From contig OZ010800.1 in the NCBI GenBank assembly GCA_963932465.1, positions 99,839,307-99,903,306 on the forward strand: a stretch of 64,000 nt of DNA, written 5' to 3'. The position numbers were made by a program, and so were the translations under genes. This DNA comes from Maratus speciosus (taxonomy: Eukaryota; Arthropoda; Arachnida; Araneae; Salticidae). Below the pieces are notes generated by a model. That model was not told the DNA's origin. It ran no database searches and worked only from the letters and a program-made list of their open reading frames with translations. Every line of letters begins with the position of its first letter. Position 1 is the stretch's first letter. Below are positions 48,264-59,510 of this stretch, piece after piece.

Positions 48264-49956
48264 AAATATTTTCCATCAAAGCAAACACAGAGCTATCGGT
48301 AAACAATCGGCCGACAGCCGCTTTGCCGTTACCGACGTTATCGGCATGATACCGGCGACCGTACAGGTTCCTATCTTTTTTGACACGCCGCCGGGCGAGT
48401 GACGCCCGACAGATAGGCGCACAGCCGGTCCAGTATCGGCAAAACACTATGCCGACAGCACGCCGATAACTATCCATACGAATGCCGGTCGCAGCCCGAC
48501 ACCAGCATCAATTGAAAAAAAAATCTGTTCTGATGGCGCCGTCTATGAGCCAGCCATCGCGGAATGCATATTTGAAAAGAACGTGTTTCGGCGCTGGATG
48601 AGGTTAGGTTTCATCCAACGACCAAAAGGACAGGAAGTAGAAGCCTTAACCACTTGGCCATTTAGACTTGATCAGGGGAGTATTGTATGAGGTAATAATG
48701 CGAAGTCTTATCGATACGTAATTGTTTGTCATTAAAGGTAAATGGTAGATGGGAAAATTAGAATTTTGAAGTGTTTTTTATTTTATTATTTATTTATAAT
48801 TGTCTTATGCGCGTTTATTTAAAAGTTAATTTAATATTTAAATGAATGAAATAAATATCCTAGCGAATTCGTTAAAGCAAAGGCATTTAAGAATAATTTT
48901 AAATTTAATTAAGATATAGATATAATTAAGAATAATTAAGAATAGATATAAATTTAAGAATAATTAAGTATTAAAAAATATTTTTTAGAGGTCTTGTTCA
49001 GTTAACAAAATTTTCTTATTAGGATTATAATGTACTCACATGCGTTGCGTTAATTTATAAAATATATATTTTTAACATAAAAAATTATTTTAATAAATAA
49101 AAAGTTAGTAATTATTAACTTTTAATTAGAATAAGAATTCATTTTATGTCGTTTTGATGATTTAAAGTAGAACATATATTTAATGAGTATGATGCAATAT
49201 TAATTTGTTACTTATCAATATTTTTAATTTAAAAATAAAATAAAAATATTAATTTACATTTTTTCTTTTGGAAGATAATACTTAAATGGGGGATATTTCT
49301 GAATCTTTCTTATAAATTTAAGAATGCTTATTAAATAAAATAAATGACTTTCAGAGGTTTTTCTCTTAATAAAATTTTCTATATAGAAATTATAATGTAA
49401 TTAAATGCGTTAATTCAAGAAATATATATTTGTAACATAGAAAAGCTAATTTTAATTTTAAAAAAGAGGTTCGTAATTAATCACTTTTAATTAGAATAAG
49501 AGTTCATTTTTTATCATTTGATGATTTAATGCAGAATATATTTTTAGTGATTAAGTAGCAAAAATGATTCTTTTACTTATCAACATTTTTTAATCAGCAA
49601 ATGAAATAGAAATATTAATTTATCCATTCTTCTTTTTTTTTTTTTTTTTTTGGTAAATGGGAGATTTCTGAATGTTTCTTTTAAATTTTAATGCTAAAAA
49701 GTTGGGTAGTTATTTTATATTTTTATAGCTTGTAAAATAATTTTAAGCACTTTTTTAATAATTTGATTTTTAAATAAAATAAGAAACATAGCTATTGCTT
49801 TTAAAATGAATATATAGTTAGAAAATAATTAATTTATGAAGTTTTTTTTCTACGGTCAAATTTATAACGAATAATAATTTTAAGGGGCGATTTAAGAAAC
49901 TCTTTTGATGATTCAAATAATTGTAAGTCTTTTTTTAAATGAATTCACTAACAGCT

Positions 49957-49991
<35 letters not shown>

Positions 49992-52646
49992 CTATTTTTG
50001 ATTTTTTTTTTTGTTTATCACTGTTAGAATTTCAAATGAAATACATTAAATATACATATCTTATCAAAACTCAAATTCAAACAAAATTAAAAAAAAAAAA
50101 AAAAAAAAATGCCGGCTAAGACTAAAAATTCCAAATTCGGACCGATGTTGGCAAATCTAATCGGGCCACTATCAGAAATGACTTATCGGTCCTGCGTCAC
50201 TTGCCGGTGTAAGTCGCTTGCCGATATATAACCATAAGGGGACTAATAACGGTAACCGGCAGTCGAAAAGCAGATTCTTATGTTTGAGTTGCCGACATTC
50301 TGCCGACACTTTACCGAAATCACTATGTCCATGCCGATACTTAACCGACACTACCGGCTGCGGTCCGATCGTGTGGCGAAAGGTATGTGTTTGATGGAAT
50401 GTTACTGTTTATTTAACTACACTACTCACAAATGCAGATTGTTTTCAATGGTTGAAAGGAATTTTTTTTTTTTTTACAATTTCTCATATTATGCTGTATT
50501 TACCTTTTATTGTCAAAGATTTAAATTAAGTCTCGTAGTGTGGAAGAATCAATCTGTAGTAAATAATAGTCTAATTTCTCTTTCGTAAACAAACCTCAGG
50601 ACGCGAGTCAAGATAAAACTAAACAGTGCAAATTGTCAGGAATGGTAATAATTGTTTAGTATGTAATACAAATCTTGCGTTACTAAAATTCTCTCTCTTT
50701 AATTCCAAACCAGTTAAGGAGATGCAGAAAATTTTCCGCATTAATTATGTCAGAGTTGTTAACTCCAAAATTCCAAAGTCGAGCAATATAGCAAATGTTA
50801 ATGGTAACCATTGTTCCGAAACTCATCATACGTTGTTTCATGTTTATGCAACCATTCAAACTAATAAGGAGAATTTTTTATTTATATTAGTGCTCTGTGT
50901 ACTGAACTACGCAGCCTAATAATGTTTACTTGCCTATGGCACTTATTATTATAAAATCTACAACAGATAATGTTTTCAATACAAAGCATTTATTGTAATG
51001 CTTCTCAGTTATTCATTAAAAAAAATGCTTGTAACTATTTATTTTGTCCGTATTTAGTACACATTATAAGTTAGTAGGTAGAACGGTATTTCATGCCGAA
51101 ATAAAATTAATTTATCTCCATATATATATATATATTTTAAATACACTGTTTAAAAGTCTTTGTAGTTAATAAGTATAAAAACCATCTCCCTAAATTTAGG
51201 ATATAAAAGCACAATTGGCCTCACACAGCTTAACAACTACCTGATCATGATTTTCTTTTTCAAATTCATTAATATTTTACTATGTGCTGATTTGTTTGAC
51301 TCTTATTACGATCCCACATTTATAAGTAGTCTGGTGAACCCTTTGCAATTACAACCAAATTGGGTTACACTTTAAGTGGTATAATAACTCACATGTGAAA
51401 ACTGGCGACGTCTATTGCATGTAATGTTGTAGATATGAATTATTTGTTTCAATCTAGAAGATGTCGCCAGTTAAAAAAATATATATATATATATATATTA
51501 AATAGGGCACAGATGAAGTACTGTATCAAAATTCATCTCAGCGCAGTTGTGAATGACCATATATTATCAAATCGACTCTCAACAATGACTTTCATTATAA
51601 GATAGTACTGCCGCATAATAAAAAAAAACCTTTCATTCTATAGAAAAGATATTTGAAAAACCAGACTTCAATATATTTCATTCATGGAGGTATACCTTCA
51701 TATCTGTCTTCATGGAACTTTTAAAAGCTAATTCCTTAAATATTTAACCCCATTACCATTTACTCCACCATTCCGTAATAAATCAAAATTGTTCCACAAA
51801 ATATCGAGGGACGTCAACAATTTTTCGTTGAAGACACTTAATGACCATCCCCTTAATTCGAATATACTTAAAGGGTCAAAATTACAAACTAGTATATTCT
51901 CAAATTTAATCATGTTTCGATTATTTCAAGTGACTTTATCAGGCGAAATAAAAAAATCTACTACAAAATTCAAGCTTCCGATGAATGTGTCTATTTCCAA
52001 AGAGTATCTTTGAGAAGAGACTCCCGTGATCCTTTGTTGCTATACATACCAAAACTTTCTCTTACGGATCTGATTGTATGTCATTCTTAGTGCTGGAAAC
52101 TAATTAGCATGTTTATAATGATGAGGAACTAATATTGCCTGTCGAAGCCATTGTAGAAAAAAAAATCGCATGTGAGTTGATAAATTTTTGGAGGTACAGA
52201 TTCTTTTCAAGTGGAGATCAGCTCAAGCTGTCATTGCTGACTCAAAAATTTATTTCAACGCTATAGTTTCCAACTTAGAAATTATTCAACCAGAAAACAT
52301 TTGCTAATGCAAATTTGCCAGATTTATTAAAAGCGAGTAGCAGGACCCAATTATTCAATCCGGATTCATCCTAGTGAATTGTAGTGCTAGAGGGAAATAG
52401 TGAATCAGATTCCCTGTGAATCCAAGTTCTTGAAAATGTAAATGTAAATGTAAAGATTAAACTTCAATTATTATGCATTATTTCTAAGATATTTTAGAAT
52501 TTGTGTCTCCTGTAACCTTAGACTGTTATTTTAAATATGTTATTATAAGAAACATGGAAAGCAAACTTAAATTGGGATGATATTCTGCACTTAAACACTC
52601 TAGAAGCATGGATACATCCATTCAGATAAAAGGGATTTTGAATGTA

Positions 52647-52887
52647 CACTGTAAAAAAAGACCAGATTTTCTGTAGGAATCGGAAAAATAGTTGCCCTTA
52701 TCGTACCGGAAAAATTTCCGACCTAGCTCGGAATAAAATCAGTAAAATTGGAAAAAATCCGTAAAGTACCGTTTTAATGAATGTTTCCTTTTTTTATGGA
52801 TTTTATTCCGAGCTGTGTCGGAAAATTTTCTGGTACGATAAGGGCAACTATTTTTCCGATTCCTACTGTTCGGATTTTTTTACAGTG
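52647..52887. mobile_element. 241-bp MITE with TA target duplication
   Basis: Termini CACTGTAAAAAAAGACC and TTTTTTTACAGTG are flanked by TA (52645-52646, 52888-52889). The inverted match continues through AGGAATCGGAAAAATAGTTG, CCCTTATCGTACC and TCGGAATAAAATC, nearly to the centre. It lies inside the decayed BEL/Pao element. Confidence 0.85.
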
Positions 52888-54840
52888 TAGGGTGTATATA
52901 AAACTTATGGCACAATTTAATGTTTAATAATCCATAAAATAATGCAGATATAAATAAACCTATGGAATTTATTGATATAATAACTCATATATTTTCTTTT
53001 ATTATCTAAATTCACGTAGCGTGATGTTCCGTGCGCCCGTCGGAGGGCACTGTACATGTTCCGGCATTTGACCGTACGAAAAAAAAAACACCTCACCAGA
53101 CAAATGTAAAAGCTCAATTTAATAACTTTAATACATTGAAAATCATGAAGGTTTGGTATTGGTGCCTGAAGATTTCGGACGAATCTTGCGGCTTCGAGCT
53201 TAACACCTTGCCTACACAGATCACATGATATAAGGCCGCTGGACTTTTTACTTTGGAAATTTTTGGAAGACATACAGGAGGATACCATACTTTACAGGAG
53301 AAAGGTGTGAACATTGATGACCTGAGATATTCTCCTTCTGACGAAGAACGCACATGTGGAAATTCATTAACAAGGTCCATAAAACTTTTTGAATCTATCT
53401 AACCAGTAATGTTATCTATTAATGTTATCCATTGATGTTTAAATGTTTCTTAATTATTTTAAGAATTATAGAAAATAAAAATGTCTCAGAACATTTTTTG
53501 ACACTTTGTATGTATATGTGCAATCCACAAATTTTAGCGAATCATCAGATTTTGAACTTCATGCGTTCTCTGATGTGTCTACCAATGCTTTACACAGGTG
53601 TTGTTTATTTAAGCACTATTAATGCTATCATGGTAATGGTAGCTGGTGTAAAAAATCAGAATTGAAACCTCCAGTGTAGTAACATTACCCAGTTTAGAAC
53701 TCTGCTCAGTCCCTCTCTTATCAGAAGTAAATCAATTTAGTGCAAGATGTATTGCCGGACACCGTCTATGAAATGTCCTTTCGGACAGATTGTACAACTG
53801 AATTGAGCTGGATTTTAAAGCTTCATCTAAAGGCAATAAAATTGTGCTACATCTAGTAAATAAATCAGATAATTGACATCACCGAGATTTCACATCACAT
53901 TCCTAGTAAATATAAATCAACAGACTGCGCAACATTAGGTATATATCTGTATCAATAAAAATATAATATAATCAGATGGTTTGTGCCAACTTGGCTCTAT
54001 GAATCTTCTAATTTTTCCGTAGGTGAAACGTCATCAATTTCAAACTTTCCTGTTGAGTCTTTAGGCAGCGAAAATTTGCTCAATGAACTCTATAATGATG
54101 TGGACATTCTTGCAATTTTTTTGTCATATACGAAATTAATCCGAGTAGTTGCTTGTATATAAAAAATCTCCAATAATACTAGATTCAGCTTGAAAGTGAA
54201 AGATTCAATAAAAGCCAATGAAATTATGCGTGTAAAACTATAGTCAATTCTTCGCAAATTCTGCTTTTTCTGCTGAAATTAATCTTCTTCAGCAGCACAA
54301 ACCGTTATCTACTTCTTATATTGCTGCTTCCATTATATATTTTTTTAGAATCAGATAAAAATTTGGGTATTGGTGGGAGCTTTAGCAAACGCAAAAACGT
54401 ATTAGGCATTCAAAAATCCAAACACGTTTAAACCTAGTAACATAACATAATAGAAGCTATTTTTTGGTACTTAGATCGTTATGTTCTGCATGCGGGTACA
54501 AGAAAAAGTTATTTCCTTAATAAGACATAAAATTTGAATATCACGTAGCAAATAAAAAGTTAACAAGAAAAAAAGAAAGTGTTTTTTTTTTTTTTTTTTG
54601 TATATCTGACAAACCGCTTACTCCGGCTGAGATAATTACCATCATCACGAGCCAACAGATGCAGATCCTTCCTGGAATCAGAGATTTATTTTGCGGCTCC
54701 AACAACACAAATACATCTACGTATCCATCGTTTATATGGAGGTCCTTTACCTGCGGTTTATTCTGTTGAGCTGTCTACATGACAGACCAGATGTTACTAC
54801 CAATAAGGTTATCTGAGCGAAATATGCTGGATGGTTGTCG

Positions 54841-54912
54841 GCCCAGTTAGCTTAAATGGAAAAGCATTGGCCTTGTAAGCCAAGGATCTGGGTTCGATTC
54901 CCAGCCTAGGCA
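54841..54912 (+). tRNA. tRNA-Thr (anticodon TGT)-like gene
   Basis: The 72-bp sequence folds as a cloverleaf. The D stem GCTT/AAGC has loop AAATGGAA. The anticodon stem TTGGC/GCCAA has loop CTTGTAA, so the anticodon is TGT. The T stem CTGGG/CCCAG has loop TTCGATT. The B box GGTTCGATTCC is perfect and the A box is near-consensus. T6 directly behind (54913-54918) would terminate RNA polymerase III. The acceptor stem GCCCAGT/CCTAGGC has two mismatches, and the gene sits inside a decayed retrotransposon. It may therefore be a pseudogene or a tRNA-derived repeat rather than a working gene. Confidence 0.7.
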
Positions 54913-54918
54913 TTTTTT
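54913..54918 (+). terminator. RNA polymerase III terminator (T6)
   Basis: Six T residues immediately after the tRNA-like gene. Confidence 0.6.
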
Positions 54919-55660
54919 CGCTCAGTTGGAAATATTCAATTCGTATGACAACAAGATTTGTTATCATGCCTGTGAGTAATGCAGAAAAGACTATCTTGAA
55001 ACATTGTGCTTAAGACATAACTGGAAAAATGCCTAACACATTACCTAAACTGATCAATTAGTCTTAGTCACACAATTTCAATTCATCCAACGAAGGGGAA
55101 GTTGACACTCATCGAAGAAGTTCTTCGTCGGGTCGATGTTGTAATTAAAGTAATAACTATTCTCACAAACGAGGGTACGTTCAAGCGTCTCTTTGAACAA
55201 GTTTCTGAATTACCGAAAGTCCACGCCGTCAACGTGGAGATTATGGAACAACTTCAGCCCGATGAATGTTTTCTTATCATGAAAAATGATGCACCATGAA
55301 AAATAGTACGCTGCGTCAGGAGAAATCTACGTACGCAACAATTCCGAATAGAATTTTTAATACTATGTTTTGATGTACGATGTCTGTTGATGTTTACAAT
55401 GTTGTCATATTCTATTTTAGTTACAAATTCTCAATCGTCATAATTTATTTATATGCATTCAAGGAAAATACTTTATTATTTTATTCGTCGTAGTCTAAGC
55501 GTAAATGAAGAGTTAAATAACTTCTTATGATGATTGAAAAAGCGTAAAAAATTACATCTATATGTAGTTTTCTTTTTTGTGGATTCTTTTATTAATTAGA
55601 TGTAAATAAGTCATGTCTTCAGTATTCGCAAATTCCTGAATGTATTTTTATTACAAAGTA

Positions 55661-56189
55661 CAGGGTCATAGAAAAATAATGCCTAGATTTAAAAAAATCA
55701 CAACATCGAAATATTTTATTTTACATGAGTAATTCTTTCAATACACGATAACTGGTGAACGCAAGTTTGTTTAATTCAACAGAATTTGTTTGTTTATCTG
55801 TGTTATGCGCGGATTAGTTTCACAGTCGTCAAGGTCAGCCGATGCGCCAGACTGCAGCTGCTCAGTACGATGTCGACCGTGCAACAAAAAGCACAGTGCG
55901 TGATTTGTTATGCGGAGTCAAAGTCAATTTTCAATGTACAGCTCCTTTTTCGAAGCTTTTTGTTGCACGGTCAACATTGTACTAAGCAGCTGCAGTCTGG
56001 CGCGTCGGCTGACCTTGACGACTTTGCAACTAATCCGCGCATAACACAGACACGCAAACGAATTCTGGTGAACTAAAACCGAACTTCCGTTCACCAGTTA
56101 TCGTGTAGTGAAAGAATTACACATTTAACATAAAAGTTTTTGATGTTATGATTTTTTTTTAATCTGGACATTATTTTTCGATGACCCTG
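55661..56189. mobile_element. 529-bp foldback element keeping the transposase start on both arms
   Basis: Termini CAGGGTCATAGAAAAATAATG and CATTATTTTTCGATGACCCTG are flanked by TA (55659-55660, 56190-56191). Arms of ~240 bp pair through ACGATAACTGGTGAACG, TTATGCGCGGATTAG, GTCAAGGTCAGCC and CAGACTGCAGCTGCT. Each arm ends inward with ATG-x-x-ACCGTGCAACAAAAAG, i.e. M-x-TVQQK. On the left the frame continues AQCVICYAESKSIFNVQ (from 55870). That is the first helix of a DUF4817-like N-terminal DNA-binding domain seen in mariner-related transposases. No further coding remains. Confidence 0.75.
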
Positions 56190-56685
56190 TATTTAGCTTG
56201 AAAAATATTTTTCGTTTTACTTACATCTGTTTCATTGTAAATAAAAATATGCTGTTTTTGCCATGTCGTACAATTTTTGTTTGCTTGTTTTGCTTAATTG
56301 ATCTTTAAAATCCTAAAAAAAAATTATCGAGGAGAATATAAAGAGAGTAAATAAAATGTTGTATATATTTTTTTAAATATATAGTTTTGACTCTTAGTGT
56401 TATTTTGAAATCATTTCAGAATTATAAAATATACTAAGAATCTCTTCCCCACAATGTAAATATATGTATGAAATTTATGCACATAAAATGCGGATTACAT
56501 TTTTTGAAAATGAGATTCGAACTAAAGTTTATGAAGTTTAAATATTTAAACTAATTAAAAATATTATCAAACAATATTATATGTTATATGGCATGCTTCA
56601 TTTTAAATAAAATTCACTTTCACATAGCTTGAGGAAAAAAAAAATCTTTTACAACCATTAAATATATATAGAAATTTATAGATAG

Positions 56686-56689
<4 letters not shown>
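56190..56689. other. AT-rich stretch, nothing recognised
   Basis: No gene-like motif or repeat structure was seen. Confidence 0.5.

Positions 56690-56774
<85 letters not shown>
56690..56774. repeat. (TA)n(TG)n compound microsatellite
   Basis: About 27 bases of TA followed by about 57 bases of TG. Confidence 0.95.
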
Positions 56775-56776
<2 letters not shown>

Positions 56777-56884
56777 ACTTTAAATGAATATGCCTGACGT
56801 AGTCATCTCATTTACACGAACCGAAAGATTACGGTATGTTTGTTGAATTAATAAAAATATTTTGGATATATGTATATAGATATA

Positions 56885-58414
56885 CACTGCTCAAAACAAT
56901 TAAAGGATATTTGAAGTTTTATATAAAATAAAGATATAAACGAAATTTTTTTGCCGAAAATAGAAGAAGAGAATCACAAATACAAATTTTTCTGGTTTTC
57001 AAACTGTGGAGTATGCAAATTTTGAGTTCGACGTGAAAAACGTCGCTTCAGCGGCAGCGAATGAAATTTGACTTTCAACTGGATAAAAGAGAATGAAGAC
57101 AATGATGATCGGCATTCAGTGATTGCTTTGTTTCGATGAGTACAATGTCTCAGCGAAGTCATTTGACAGATTCAGAAGCTTTGAGAATTGTTGGTAGGTT
57201 AGAAGGGGGCCAAACTCAAGCCGAAGTAGCGCAAGCCATTGGAGTGTCACAAAGTGTCATTTCCACGATCTGGAACCGTTTTTTGGAGAGTGGATGTGCA
57301 GGCCGAAGACCAGGGCAAGGTCGTAGATGGGCAACAACGCCCAATGAAGATCGGTATTTAGCGTTAACAGCTCGGAGACACCGAACCATGAACGCTACTC
57401 TTCTCCAACAACACCTTCGCTCGGCTACAGTCACCACGATTTCAACTCAGACTGTCCGAAACCGGCCCCATGCTGTAGGTTTGTATGCTCGCCGACCGAT
57501 GGTATGTGTTAGATTAACATTAAGGCATCGTCGCGACCGCAGGGAGTGGGCAACCGAGCATGTCAACTGGAGGAGAAATGAATGCAGCAATATTCTGTTT
57601 TCTGACGAGTCCCGTTTTTCTTTGCATCCGGATAATAGGCGTATTTTCATCTGGAGGGACCGTGGCAGTAGGAATAATCCTGCGTTCGTGCACGAAAGTG
57701 TCAGATTTGGCGGTGGAGGAGTGTTGGTGTATGGTGGCATCTCCATTGACGGGCGCACTGACCTCTACATCATTCGAGATGGAGCTCTGACTGCTCGCCG
57801 ATATAGGGATGAGATCCTCAGACCTATTGTAGTCCCTTACGCTGCAGCAATTCGAGATAGCTTCATTTTAATGGACGATAACTGCAGGCCACATCGTGCA
57901 AACCTGGTGGAGGATTTCCTTTTCGAGGAAGGAATCGTTCGAATGGAATGGGCAGCGGGTTCTCCAGACATGAATCCAATCGAGCACGTTTGGGATGCTC
58001 TAGGAAGACGAGTTTCTGGCCGCCAACAACCCCCACAAACTTTCCAAGAACTGGAAAGAGCTCTTCTGGAAGAGTGGGGCAGAATACCCCAACTCGTCAT
58101 TAATAGCCTCATTGAGTCCATGCCTCAAAGGTGTTCAACGTTGCTGGCCGCCCGTGGAAACCATACTCCCTACTGAAAATGATTTTCTTTGAAGAAAACA
58201 CCTTTTCTTATTCTTTTTTTCTCATATGCACAAATTGTGTTTTTTTCCTTTAGTACACAAATGCGCAATAAAATGCATTTTTTTTCTGCCAAATATGTGT
58301 AATTTATTCTCATATAACCTACTATGTCTGTCGACCATGCATCAATCAGCTAAACAGTTTACCAGATACAAAATCCACCTAAAACTGCAATATCCTTTAA
58401 TTGTTTTGAGCAGT
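56885..58414 (+). mobile_element. Tc1-family DNA transposon, apparently complete
   Basis: The 1,530-bp element has perfect 27-bp terminal inverted repeats, 56885-56911 (CACTGCTCAAAACAATTAAA...) and 58388-58414. They are flanked by TA at 56883-56884 and 58415-58416. One uninterrupted transposase frame lies between them. No internal damage is visible, so insertion was probably recent. Confidence 0.92.
57136..58176 (+). CDS. Tc1-family DD34E transposase, full length
   Basis: 346 codons, the usual length of Tc1-like transposases (about 340). The protein binds the terminal repeats and cuts and pastes the element into TA sites. The N-terminal helix-turn-helix is visible at LTDSEALRIVGRLEGG and TQAEVAQAIGVSQSVISTIW (about 9-45). 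A GRPR-like basic link follows as GRRPGQGRR (~56-64). The DDE core has Asp in LFSDESRFSLH (~155), Asp in LMDDNCRPHRA (~252) and Glu in GSPDMNPIEHVWD (~287), with 34 residues between the second Asp and the Glu. A glycine-rich segment FGGGGVLVYGGIS lies between. All three catalytic residues are present and there is no stop or frame change. A second in-frame ATG three codons in is an alternative start. Confidence 0.93.
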   Translation: MSTMSQRSHLTDSEALRIVGRLEGGQTQAEVAQAIGVSQSVISTIWNRFLESGCAGRRPGQGRRWATTPNEDRYLALTARRHRTMNATLLQQHLRSATVTTISTQTVRNRPHAVGLYARRPMVCVRLTLRHRRDRREWATEHVNWRRNECSNILFSDESRFSLHPDNRRIFIWRDRGSRNNPAFVHESVRFGGGGVLVYGGISIDGRTDLYIIRDGALTARRYRDEILRPIVVPYAAAIRDSFILMDDNCRPHRANLVEDFLFEEGIVRMEWAAGSPDMNPIEHVWDALGRRVSGRQQPPQTFQELERALLEEWGRIPQLVINSLIESMPQRCSTLLAARGNHTPY

Positions 58415-59050
58415 GTATATTCGATTAAAAAGTCAGGCATATTCATTTAAATTTTAAACTAGCTAAACAAAATTTTCTTGTCTTTTTGTTCAGAATTCAA
58501 AGAGATTTTAATTATTTATTAATACTTTCTTAATTCGCTAAAAATAAATATTTGGACTAATTTTTTTTGCTAACAATGTATAACATAAATAATCATAAAA
58601 TATTTATCCATGCAAAATGTCTTATAATATTTGTATTAAAATATCTAATATTTAATAGTTTTTTTAAATTTTTGTTGAGGTGATTTTTTTTTACGTAGGT
58701 GGTGAGGTGGTAAGTATGTAACCCCAAAACTTTTTTTCTTGGGCGCTCCACAAAATTGAGTGAATTAAAATAAGAAAACTTCCTGTGAATTTTGCATTAT
58801 TTACTTGTATAAAAACAACTGAAAAAGTACTGTAAGTGTACAGCTCATCTAGCAATGTAAAATGGCAATATTTCAGAATTTAAATTTCTCTGGGGTTCAA
58901 AACATCTCCACCTGACCAGTTAAGTGTTAAACATAAGTTTAAAATAAAAGAAACTCTTTAAATTTAAACTGGGTTCTTACTTAAACTGACTCTTTAAATT
59001 TAAACTAGGGACTACTTTCCTGAACTAAAAATTTGTGATAAAACATAAAC
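58415..59050. other. AT-rich stretch, nothing recognised
   Basis: No motif-bearing frame or RNA gene. A slightly GC-richer patch lies near 58695-58745. Confidence 0.5.
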
Positions 59051-59054
59051 GGAT

Positions 59055-59510
59055 ATGCCAATCCCAAAACTTTCTTCTTCTATCTCATACATGTTAATAC
59101 TTCAAAATTCTCTAGTACAGTGCCAAAATTAAATGGCAATCTATGCCCATCATGAGGATTCTAAACATATGAAATTCTGTGCATTAGTTCTTGAGATAGG
59201 ACTAACGGTAAAATCGTATAAATCATGCAAAATACAGCATATCAGCGGCAGCGCCACCGGTTAGGTGATTTGCACCAAAATCTAATTATCAACAACTTAT
59301 GTTGACTTCTAACTGAATCTGAAGTTTGATGAAAATCCGTGCATTAGTTTTTGAGATAGAGCTATTGTCCGCCACCTGTAGAGCGCCACCTGTAGAGCGA
59401 TTTACACCAAAAACTAATTAGGACCAATTTATACGAGGGACTAAATGAATCTGAAGCTTGGTGAAAATTCATGCTTTAGTTCTTGAGATACAGCTATTGC
59501 AGTTTTTTAA
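59055..59510 (-). mobile_element. Short inverted relative of the repeat-bearing element at 31.8-32.9 kb
   Basis: CCAATCCCAAAACTTTCTTC (59058) is the inverse of the right end at ~32890. The next ~120 bp (TGCCAAAATTAAATGGCAATC, TCATGAGGATTCTAA) is the inverse of 32790-32880. About three tandem units with TTCTTGAGATAG, GCGCCACC and TTTACACCAAAA follow in inverse orientation. The (GTCT)n part and opening hairpin are missing, so the copy is truncated. Confidence 0.7.

Larger units (their letters stand above)
43486..50393. mobile_element. ~6.9-kb element with ~2-kb terminal inverted repeats, no known transposase
   Basis: The left arm (43486-~45487) pairs with the right arm (~48264-50393) along its length. 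CAAACACATACCTTTCGGC on the left faces GCGAAAGGTATGTGTTTG on the right. GCCCGATTAAATTTGCCAAC faces TTGGCAAATCTAATCGGGCC. The block GTGGCCAAGTGGT (45094) faces ACCACTTGGCC (48649). The inner limit GACAGCTCTGTGTTTGC faces GCAAACACAGAGCTATCGG. The outer ~300 bp and inner ~400 bp of each arm are GC-rich with repeated CCGGTA/GCCGATA words, while the arm middles are AT-rich. The ~2.8-kb spacer carries a tandem repeat. Arms this long occur in Mutator-like and foldback elements, but I see no transposase and no clear target duplication. Confidence 0.75.
50626..55299 (+). pseudogene. Decayed second BEL/Pao element (gag-pol relics in order)
   Basis: Plus-strand fragments occur in BEL/Pao order. At 50626-50919 is a gag zinc-knuckle remnant with CLVC, FNSKPVKEMQKI and CSETHHTLFHV, the last matching the C-x-x-H-H-T-L-L-H end of the BEL knuckle region. 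At ~53540-53760 are RNase H relics in shifting frames: ELHAFSDVS, GVVYLSTINA, VVTLPSLELCSVPLL. At ~54090-54200 is FLSYTKLIRVVACI, the block after RNase H. At 55102-55299 is a DUF5641-like tail with VIKVITILTNEGTFKRLFEQ and SELPKV. Protease, reverse transcriptase and integrase core are missing or unrecognisable. Stops and frame changes are frequent, so this copy is old and dead. Confidence 0.6.

Noticed and set aside
48109..48402. 97-codon frame in the spacer and arm of the ~6.9-kb element
   Set aside because: It straddles the arm boundary, has no motif, and is not conserved in the opposite arm.
52917..53380. Minus-strand frames of 88-123 codons
   Set aside because: No recognisable domain, and overlapping frames of similar length on both strands suggest chance in a locally GC-richer patch.
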